Shown here piece after piece: positions 54,940 through 64,000 of a DNA stretch of 64,000 bases. The position numbers and the translations under genes were made by a program. Source of the DNA: Glaciozyma antarctica PI12 (lineage: Eukaryota > Basidiomycota > Microbotryomycetes > Kriegeriales > Camptobasidiaceae). Each line of letters opens with the position of its first letter. Position 1 is the first letter of the stretch. Where the stretch lies: positions 576,010-640,009 of the forward strand of contig KZ627159.1 of the NCBI GenBank assembly GCA_002917775.1, in the 5' to 3' direction. Below the pieces are notes generated by a model. That model did not search any database. It had not been told where the DNA came from and worked only from the letters and a program-made list of their open reading frames with translations.

Positions 54940-55362
54940 GCTCGACGCCGGTACTTTTGTACATACCTCCCCACTCTCCCTTCCACGATTTTTTTTTAGT
55001 GCTCTCTCTGTCTTCGTTCTACAAATGCATCTGTGCACTCTTCCCCCTTTCCCCCGATACACACCTCGTTTTTTGCGCTACTTCTCCCTACAGTCACTAG
55101 AAAAGAAAATCGAAACCGTTCGTACTACACGCCTTTGACGAGAGACGCGAGCGAGAAAGGGAGCGAGTAGCGAGTGAGAGTTTCTGAGAGAGCGACGTTC
55201 GAAAAGAGGGAGCTGTAGAAGAGGTGTCGTCTCGCTTCGAGGTACAAAGGCGAAGTTCTCTCCGCACGCCTCGAAACCCGCCCCGAACCCAGAGTGACGA
55301 CGAAAGATGTATTGCCAGGTCGTTCCTATGTACATTCGATGCGCAACAGAAGCACACTCCCA
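54940..55362. other. Convergent intergenic region
   Basis: 3' flanks of the membrane protein and the HECT ligase. T9 tract at 54990-54998. No gene recognised. Minus-strand frames are continuations past the HECT stop. Confidence 0.5.
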
Positions 55363-55365
55363 TCA
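55363..55365 (-). other. Stop codon at the first bases of the last exon
   Basis: The frame reads GFGFA, then donor gtacgt; the acceptor ctcag is followed directly by TGA. The family end (EGFGxA-stop) supports splicing; the retained intron would be read through for many residues. Confidence 0.6.
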
Positions 55366-58300
55366 CTGAGGACGCAAGGTAGTCAGCATCGAGCCGAGTC
55401 AAGAAGCGCGAATAACGTACTGCGAACCCGAACCCTCCTGCTCCCTCCGTGATTGCGGTCAAGAGCGCCTTCCGCAGTGCCTCGTAAGACGTGTACGACG
55501 AGGGGAGATCCAGCTGGTTGCTGTGGAGGTGCGAAAGCGTCGTCAGCTTTGCTCGAAGGCGCGCACGGAAGCGAGCTTACAAGCACGTGTGCGCGGTGGG
55601 AAGCGATTGCGTCGCTCCTGCTGAGGTGATGGAGAACTTGGTCACGCCCGACATGCCTTGAAGCGACGAGAAGCCTTCCAGAGGAACGCGCGAGGATCCG
55701 CTGACGAATTGCAGGAGCTGGGAAGGGTCGGAATCAGCACGGGCAAGCGAGATGGGTTCGTTCGAGGGACTGACCTTGGCCCGCTCCTCGAGAGTAAAGG
55801 ATCGCACAGCACGCCAGAAGTAGCCGATGACGGGATCGGTGGCCGTGAAGTTGTGGAGATCTGTAGAGCAAAGGTCAGCTAAGTGGGTAGCGGAGCGGAG
55901 AGACGACACGTACCCGTGTTGGCGCGCCACTCGTCGACGTCGATCTCAGGTAGACCCGAGATGAGCAGCTCGAGCTCCTTCTCCGAGAAGATTTGGAGCA
56001 GGTCCTGGGGGACGATCTCGTAAAGACCTTGGACCTTAGCCTGTCGTCGAACAAGGTCAGCGCGCGTTTACGACTGAAGAACGCGCTCCCGAGACTCACC
56101 CCGATTTGGTCCTTGATCTCTGCCGAAAGCCGCTGATCCGCAATCAAGCGAACGTACTCGGCCTTGTTCTCGTTCGTGACGGCGACGTTGCGCCCGTCGG
56201 AGATGAGGTCGACGATCTTGGTGACGCCAAAGTCGTCGCGCTCGACGGACATGGTGAGATCCAGGACGCCATCGATATCGTTGTCGAGCATCCAGACGAG
56301 AGACTTGTGGTACTCGGGGTCGATGGACTCGAGGTCTCGATGGTCGACGGGCTTGCCGAGCATGTGCTTGTAGACAGCTGAGATACGCGCAAGGTCAGCG
56401 CCCGAATCTGGTGAGGTCAGAGCGACGAGAACGCACAGCGACTGAAGTACGCCTCGAGGATGCGCTGGTCGTGGAGAGCCTTGCCGATGATTCGGCCGAC
56501 GAACTTGAAGAAGGACAAGTGCTCGGGGTTGATCGCCGACGACTTGTTGGGCTGGTAGGTGAGAGCGTCGGCTGCTTGCGGCTGGAACAGGGCGTATCCG
56601 GGGTTGAACATCTGGCGAGCGAGGACGGAGAACCACTCCCTGCAGGGGACGTCGTTAGAACTGCGACGAGTGAGAGATCGCGAAAGCTGCTCGCCTCGTC
56701 ACTCCACCAGCGTCGACTCCTTCCTCGTCGTGGAACTTGACGTTGAGCTTGCCGTTCTTGATCTCTTCGCCACTTCGACTCTGAAGGTTGCGGAACGAAT
56801 CCTCGAAGCTGTGCGGGGAGGAAGATCAGTCTCGGCCATTAGACGACGATGAAGCTGGCGTACACGTATTGGCGCCGCACGTTGACCTGGAGCGTGCCGT
56901 AGTGCTGACGCTGTCGCTGGCTTCGATCGTGAAGGCGCGAGAAGAAGTACTGACGAGGAGGGACAAGTCACTCAGGAGTAGGAGGGGATTTAAAGCGGAA
57001 CTCACCGAGCGCTTGTTCTCGAACTCGAGGACGTTGGGGTTGTGCACGAGGATCGAGAAGGAACCGCTGAGGAGCGCAGGGTTGTTCTTGACCATTGTGT
57101 TGAGGACCTTCTTGTGCTCGTCCGTGAAGGCGAGGAAGAGGCTCTCGCTCGACGTCAAGTCGGCTTCTTTCGGCGAGGCAGGCGAGAGCGCCTCCCTGGG
57201 GGCGTGGACCTTGCCGACGTACTTCGAGACGACCATCTGGTAACGCAAAGATCAGCGAAGCTCGGCGTTGAGTGGAAGAGGGAGAACACACCAGCGACTC
57301 GATCAGTGGCAGCCTAAACGAGATCGCGTCAGCTGCTGTTCCTGCTGATGGGACGAGAGCAAGACTCACAGAACAGTTGCAATGTACAGCAACTCGGGCT
57401 TCTGCTCGACGCCGGCGAGACAGCTACCTAGGCGCTGCCACAGTCCGGCAAAGTCGAAGCTCTCGTAGATCCGGCTGACCTTCTCCTCCTCCGGCGATAG
57501 CTTGGGAGCCGCCGAAGGGTCGGCGGGTGTGGTCGTCTTCTTCGGAGGGGAGTGGATCCAGTCTGCGAGCAGAGCGTACGTCAGATTGAGGAGAGCGAGG
57601 GTTAAGAGAAAATAGCGTACCGATGGTCTTCAGGATTCGAAGAAGCTTGGCCTGGAGCGACGATGCTGGCGAGAACTTGGCGAGAGTGACGCCTCGAACG
57701 TCCTCGGTACTCTGAACGGCGGCGAAAAGTTCGTCGAGGTCCGGAAGCAGCTGATTCGAAAGCGTCTGCGCCCTGGCCTTGAGCTCCTCCGAGATGACCT
57801 CACGCGCCTCGGGAAGGTACGACAGGTTTTGGATGAGGACGAGCGTCTGCTGGAAGGTCTTGCTCGAGCACTCGCCGGCGTCGAGGATGTTGACGACGAG
57901 GCGAAGGATGGAGGGGGCGATATGAGGGGGGTCCTTGAGGAGGACGTCGCCAGGAGTCTGCTCCGTCTTCTCGGCGTCCTTCGTCGCGTCCGTAGCTGGC
58001 GCGTCTGTTGCGGGAGTCGTTGTTGCGGTAGCTGGTGCTGCTGAGCTTGCGGCATCGGCGACTGGTGCTGCGACGACGGCGGTAGGATCAACGGCGGCGG
58101 GGGTGGCGGTCGTGGGAGGAGGAGCTTCGCCAGACGCAGGAGCGTCTCGCGCGGCTTCCGTGTCCGAGGCCTTCTTCTGGAGGACTGCGAGGGACTTCGT
58201 GATGGTCGAAAGGAGTTGTGAGAGCGAGTCCATCATCGGCTGCGTCTTGAGGAGGGCGGGACGATCGAGGAGGCTGAGGAGGACGATGATGGGGTAGGTC

Positions 58301-61300
58301 GTCGACGGCGTCGTCTTTTCCTTGCCCTTGCCCTTCTTCGAGCTCCGGCGGTTGAGGCCGACAACGATCTCCTGCTCTGTGAGGAAGAAGAGTGGCGCCT
58401 GGTCGTTCGAGGAGACAAGGAACATGAGGGCTTCGAGGCAGCGCTGGGCGATGAGGTTGGGAACGCTCTCGCCAGGAAAGTGGGGGAGTCCTCCTCCGGG
58501 CGTCTCGGCGCCGACCTTGCGACGAGGCGTATCCTTCGGTCCTCCAAGGTGCTTGCTGGCCCGGAGCGACATTTGCGAGAAGCTCTTGTCGACCGCTGAG
58601 ACGTCGCGGGTGCCGTCCTGGAGGATCGTGAGGAGGAGGTTGATGAGCTCCGTCCGGGTGCGCGAGTTCTCGCAAAGGTTGACGAGGACCTTTTGGAGTG
58701 CGTTCTTGCGGAGAGGTTGGGGGAAGAAGAGGAGTCGGACGAGGGTGGCGAGGCCGGACTTGTCGAGGAGCTGAATAGCTTCGCGGTGGACGGGCTTCTT
58801 GGGCGCGGCGCCTGGTGCCGCCTGGGGAAGGGCGATGGGAGGTGGGTTAGCCACCTGCCGAGCTGCACGACGGGCGTTGCTCTGCTGGCGGAGGTCGTTG
58901 GCCTCGGCGACGAGGTTTGCTGGGAGGGTCGAGAGGAAGCCGTCTTCCTGCTCGAGGAGCACGGCCTGGCGAAGCTGAGGATCGAGGCTGGCGAGGAAGT
59001 CTGCTGGATCGATGTCGGCGGGGCCTGCTTCGGCTTCTGCGTTCTCCGCTCCTGGGTCGCGCGCGGCTGCGCGTGCCACCGCTTGCTCTCGTCGCTGCTC
59101 GGCCGCTTCTTGACGAAGAACTTCGGCGCGAAGGTCGGGAGGAAGGGCGTCGAGGAACTCGGAGTTGATCTGGGAGGGGACGGCGGGAGCTGGGGCGGAC
59201 GTTCGCGACTCGCGGAAGTGCTGGTTGAGGACTTCTTCTCGCATGTCGTCAGGGAGAGCTTCGAGGAAGGTCGGGTCGATCCCGGTGTCCGTGATGTCGA
59301 CTTCGTTGCCGTGGATGAAGATCGTAACGCGATCCTGTGCCCCGGAGCCGCTGGCCTCGGGACCCTCCTCTCCGTCGTCCTCGTCGTCCTCGTCGTCCTC
59401 GTCCATATCGTCGTGCACCTCCTCCTCCTCCTCGTCGTGCGGCTCGGGAGCGGGTGCCTCGACTGCAGGTACGGGCGTCGCTGGCGTGGGAGTGGCGGAG
59501 GAGGAGCCAGTGAATCCTGCGAGACCAGCTGCTAGGGATCGCGCGAGGCTCATGACTTCTGCGAGGTCGTCCTGCATCGTGACTCCCTCCATCGCTTCGG
59601 CGGCGTCCTCGACAGTCTGGCTTGCGGCGGGGGCGGAAGCTGCGGGAGTCGCGGAGGCGCTGGCGCTGGGAACGTTCTCGACGACCTCCATCGACTCGGC
59701 ACCGGCAGCGGCAGTCGAAGCGGCTTCCTCTTGACGCGCCTCCTCCGCGCGCTTCTCCTCGACCTCCCGAGCGTCCTTGGCCTTCTGCTCGGCGTCCTTT
59801 GCTTCTTGTGCGAGGAGTCGGGCGGGAGGGTGGAGGACGTTGATAACGTGGTTGACGAGGCGTGCGATCCGTTCGGCGGCGAGGACGCTGCCGGCGGTGA
59901 TGCGGGCTTCTTCCTGCCAGCGCTGGACAGTCGTGATGGGGAGGAACTCGGCGGTCGAGTTGATGCGGTCGGTGAGCTGGCGTGCGGAGCGAGGAGGAGG
60001 CACAGCTTCGCCACCGCGAACGTGGCTACGCTGCCCGGCGACGTGCGCCTGAGCGGCGGCGGCAGCTGGCGAGGGGTCGATCACCATGACTTGACCGCCG
60101 TCGGGTCCTTGTGCGACCTGAACGCGGATCTGGTCGGGTCCTGAAAGATGCCCGAGACCGTGAGAACCGAGGAGCTCCTGGAGGGCTTCGACGGCGCCCG
60201 TTCCGATCATCTCCTCGATAGACTGGGCCCAGGCGTCGTACTCGGGCGTTCCTCGAGTGGCTCCGCCTCGCTGGCGACGTGCGGGCGTTTCTTGCCGGGA
60301 GTCGGTCGCTGGCGTGTCGACGAGAAGGGGGTGGGTAGCGGTCTGAGTGGCGGTCGCGGGGAGAGGTCGAGAGCGTCCGAAGAGAGTGGCGTCGTTGAGC
60401 TGCATCATGTCCTCGACTGTGAAAGAGACTTGTCAGCGAAACGCGAAGCAGAGAACGCTGAGAAAGAACGCACCGATCGCACGGTTCCGTCGACCAGATG
60501 CTCCTTCGCCCGTTCCGAGCGAGTCCCAGCCGAAGCCGGCAGCTTGCTCTTGCGCCGCCAGCTGTTCGGTCATCTCGGCGTCGAACTCCAGACCTCCCTC
60601 CAAGTACATCCCCTCGTCGTCCATTTCGTCCTCGCCATCGGTGTCCGTGAGGTCCTCGTCGCCGATCGGTCCCGCTCCTTGGTCGAGGAAACCAGCCTCG
60701 CCGGCGTCTCCGTCCTCGTCTCCTCCTTCGTCCCCCTCGTCGATCCAGCCGTCCTCGTCCTCCTCTCCCTCCCCGTGCTGACCGATCCCATCGACTAGAA
60801 CGTCCTCGTCTCCGTCGTCTTCGATCTCGAGCTCGTCGCCAGAGCTTCCATCGCCCTCGGAATCATTGTCGTCGTCTTCCGAGTCTCCGTCATCGTCGTC
60901 GTCGTCGCTCATCTCATGGTCGTGCTCGTCGTCCTGCAAAAAAAGTCCGTCAGCAACCAGCCAAGCCAAGAACCGAAAGCAAAGTCACGTCCGAAACGTC
61001 CGAGACGTCGCTTCCAGGAATGACACCGTCCTCCATGTCCATGAGGTCGTCGTCCTCGTCGTACTCCTCGGTGGATCCGCTCGACATGTAGGCGTCCTCC
61101 TGATGTCCGGGCTCGAGCTCGCCCTCGTACATCCCAAGAGCCGAGTTGCGGTAGAGATCCGGCGCTTCGTCCTCCTCCGTATCAATTTCGACCTCCTCGC
61201 CCTCGTCGAACGAGGATGCATCGGTCGAGGCGTCGTCGTCGAGACGACCGGCGGTGGGAACGGAGGTCTTGGCGCGACCGACCTTGGTGACGACCTTGGT

Positions 61301-64000
61301 GAGTTGCTCCATCGGTCGCAGGATCGAGTTGATGAGGTTGTTGACGGCGGGGAAGTTGAGGTCGACGTCGGCGAGCGCGTTGGTGAGGATGACGGCAAAG
61401 TTCTTCTCGAGCATGAGCTTGGCGAGTTGCATCGAGGTCTCGTCGTGGGGCTTGCTGATGCTGGGGTAGGGTCGGGAGGTGAGGAGGCGGTAGCAGAGGT
61501 CCGAAAGCGCGAGGAGGCGACTGTAGCGGACGTCCGTAGGCTCCGTCGATGCCGTCGCCTCCTTGAACGCCCTCGCGATCGCGTCGACGACCGTCTTGCG
61601 AACGTGCGTAAGCTCAGCGGGCGGCTCCTTGTGCGCCGAAGCGGTCTCGGGGTCGTAGCAGAGCGCGACGACAACGAGCGACGCCCAAGTCGAGATGGAG
61701 GCGCGCCGGCGGGAATCAAAGTCGGAGGGAGGGACGATGGTGCCGACGGAGATGAGATCGTTGAGGAGGAAGTGGAGGAAGGACGATCGGTGCTTGTGGG
61801 GCGTGCTCGACGTCGACGACTCCTTTGCTGGGCGCCTGGTCGAAAAGGTGAGGAAGCTCGCCTTGCAGCCCGAGTACGACGCCAGGAGCTCCGTAAGGCA
61901 CGACATCGCGAACGACGTGTGAAAGAAGTCGCCCATCGGGACGTCGGCGGGGACGCTGGTGTCCGCCTTCTTCGGAGACGCTGGTGCGTCGGTCGGAAGC
62001 GCCACGCCGGGCGCAGCGGACGGCGTGCTGAGGGCAGGGAGCTCGGTGGCGACGGCGGAGGGAGTTGAGGGCGTGGGGATGGGGGCGAGGGCGAGCTTGC
62101 TCGAGTCGAGGATCTCCGCCATGAGGAAATGTACCGAGGCTTCGATCGTGCTCGAGATCTGGGTGGGGGCGGCCTTGCTCGACTTGACGACCGCGACCTC
62201 GTCGACCGCCATCTCCGTACTAGGAGCTGCAGTTGGCTCGCCCTCGGCGCCGAACGGAGAGACGATCGTCGAATCGACCGGCTTCGCCTGCGGCTGGGGC
62301 TCGTTGAGGAGAGCGACGTGGTAGTGGCCCGCCGCGTCGGCCTGGACGAGCTTGCACGTCGAGCGCGTCGCCTCGAGGAATACCTCGACGTTGCGGAAGG
62401 CGATCGAGCTTGCTCCTCGCAGAAACCCCGTAATGTCGGCGACCTTGGCTCGAGGCTGCGCGAACCAGGCCTCGATCTCCCGCTCCATCATCGGGCGCAA
62501 GATGGCGCTGTCCTCGATAACGTGGCGGAGGATCATGACCGCGTACGAGCGGCAGCCGGCCGTCTCTGGTCGCTCGACTGTGAGGGACGAGAAGAGTAGG
62601 CGGAGGCCGTCGCGTCGGACGAAGAGGGCGGCGAGGTCGTGATCGCGGGTGAGGACGAGGAGGAGGCGAAGGGTCGAAATGTAGACCTCGCGATCCGAGA
62701 CTCCCTTCGTGAGGACGTCCATGGCGAGTTCGAAGAAGCCTTGACGCTCCGATTCCCAGCTCGGCCCTTGGCTGACGAGGTCGGGCGGGGGAAGTTCCTC
62801 TCCTTCGGCGAGGATAGGAGAAGGGCGGGGAGTCTCTGCGGCGGAGAAGAGGGAGTCGGTGACGAGCATGGTGGAGGCGAGCCACTTGGGCCTGGCGTCC
62901 GTCGCGGGGGAATGGGTCGAGTAGATCTTCTGGTACCGAACGAGGGCCTCCATGAGCTGCTCTCGACCGGTCTCGACCGTCTCCCGGTACGCAGGGTCGG
63001 CCGCGAGAAGCGCGATGACTCGAAGTCGCGTCGCGATCGCCTGCTCGTCCTTCGAGATCGAATCCGCTTCTCCAAGTCGAGCGAGGTCGTCCAAAAGGGG
63101 CTGCATGCTCGGGGCGGCTTTGTCGCCAGCGGCGTTGAGGAGGCTGAAGGCTCCCTTGATGTCGAAGACGAGGTCGGCGTAGTCCTCCGCCAGCGAGATG
63201 GCCTTGGAGAGGAAAGTCGGCTTGAGCTCCTCGCGAGCGGCGTCGAGCTCTGTCTTGATCGCCTTGTTCGCCTCCTCGCGTGCGGCGTCGACGACGGGGG
63301 CAGGGGTATCGGCAGAGGCTGGCGCGGCTTCTCCCATCTCGACGTCCTCGACGGCAGCTGCCGGTGCGGGCTCGGCGCCTTCAACTGCTGCAACCGCTGC
63401 GGGAGCTCTTTCGACCGGAGCAGCCTCTGCGGGAGCGGCAGCCGCGGCGGGAGGGGCATCCCCAGCCTGCGCCGCGACGGCCGCTCGCGACTCGGCTTCG
63501 GCTTCGGCGACTCGAGCAGCTCCAACGAGGTCGGGGTGCTGGAGGAGGTACTCGGTGGCGACTCCGACGTTGTTGCGGCATCTCGTGAGGGCGGACGAGG
63601 CGGCGGTACGAGGGAATCCCATGTCGACGAGCTGGGTGACGCGAGTCTCATCGACGACGAACGGGCCTGCGGGCGTTCCTCCTCCTCCTCCGAATGGTCC
63701 TCCGAACAATCCTCCCAATCCTCCTCCGCCAATAAGACGATCGATGACTGACGACCCCGGGAGCTGGGGCGTCGCGCCACTGACGGATGCTGGATCGGTC
63801 GAGGTTTCGCCTTCCGCTCGAAGGATGTTGACGAGGGTTCCGACGATGCTGCGAACGACGTTGGGCGGGGCCTTGCGAAGCCACTTGACGTCCCACGTAG
63901 TCCTGACGACGGGGAGGATCGCGGCGCGGAGGTTGATGAGGAACGAGTGAGGGTCGAAGTAGTCGGGACTGGTCTTGTCCTTCTCGCGCGTGAGGAGGAC
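55363..64000 (-). CDS. tom1: Giant HECT ubiquitin ligase, Tom1/HUWE1 family, C-terminal part
   Basis: The 3' two-thirds or so of a very large E3 ligase; the start lies beyond the right edge. In order from the right: a DUF913-like end (LINLRAAILPVVRTTWDVKW), a UBA domain (RVTQLVDMGFPRTAASSAL), long helical regions, acid-rich segments (EDGEEGPEAS; HDHEMSDDDDDDGDSEDD), the DUF4414 block (DITDTGIDPTFLEALPDDMR), and the HECT domain: FFKFVGRIIGKALHDQRILE, IDPEYHKSLVWMLDNDI, and the catalytic Cys in LPTAHTCFNQLDLP (codon 55583-55585). It ends TEGAGGFGFA, like HUWE1's EGFGLA. Known: these ligases act in nuclear protein quality control, ribosomal-protein clearance and mRNA export. Introns include 60934-60988 and others near 60430-60470. 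The stop TGA (55365-55363) directly follows an intron. Confidence 0.95.

Noticed and set aside
55097-55462. Read-through extension of the HECT ligase
   Set aside because: The family ends at EGFGxA; a normal intron with a stop behind it fits better.

Overview
The window is eukaryotic nuclear DNA from a GC-rich, intron-dense fungus. Almost every gene is cut by several short introns (mostly about 50-80 nt) that start gtgagt/gtacgt/gtgcgt, carry a ctgac/ctaac-like branch point close to the acceptor, and end cag. Gene content (Sec4, Get3, Pub1, SRP68, CUL4, Tom1/HUWE1, a mitochondrial BCAT) and the splice style fit a basidiomycete, most likely a red yeast of the Pucciniomycotina (Rhodotorula/Rhodosporidium type). 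The species is inferred, not shown. I saw no transposon, viral remnant, CRISPR array, rRNA or convincing tRNA gene.

Layout: 0-9.3 kb: 3' end of an anion/vitamin-type MFS transporter, a TXNDC17-like thioredoxin, SmB (minus), a THEM2-like thioesterase, mitochondrial GrpE (minus) divergent from Sec20, and an unassigned protein. 9.7-20.7 kb: Get3, a four-helix membrane protein (minus), a GNAT acetyltransferase with an in-frame stop, mitochondrial BCAT, an NTF2-like/flavin monooxygenase, and Sec4 (minus). 21-34.4 kb: an ELL-like elongation factor, Yop1 (minus), Pub1 (minus), a small acidic coiled-coil protein, an F-box-like protein (minus), SRP68 and bleomycin hydrolase. 35.2-43.2 kb: a secreted GH26-like hydrolase, a CENP-O/Mcm21-like kinetochore protein, a FYVE protein and a three-repeat MYB factor (minus). 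45-55 kb: CUL4, an unassigned basic protein, a Tgl1-like lipase and an intronless membrane protein. 55.4-64 kb: the C-terminal part of a giant HECT ligase of the Tom1/HUWE1 family (minus), running off the right edge.

The genes are mostly unrelated housekeeping genes, not an operon-like cluster. Several share the early secretory pathway: Get3 (tail-anchored protein delivery), SRP68 (co-translational targeting), Sec20 (Golgi-to-ER SNARE), Yop1 (ER tubules) and Sec4 (exocytosis).

The most interesting window-level pattern is that initiation codons sit at exon edges. In three genes (Sec4, bleomycin hydrolase and the 48.5-kb gene) the ATG appears to be split A|TG by an intron. In SmB the first coding exon is only ATG, in the F-box gene it is ATG plus one codon, and in Yop1 the ATG opens its exon. 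At the other end, the Tom1 stop codon TGA lies directly behind an intron. Three genes (GNAT, CUL4, mitochondrial GrpE) carry apparent frame or stop anomalies that could be real changes or assembly errors.
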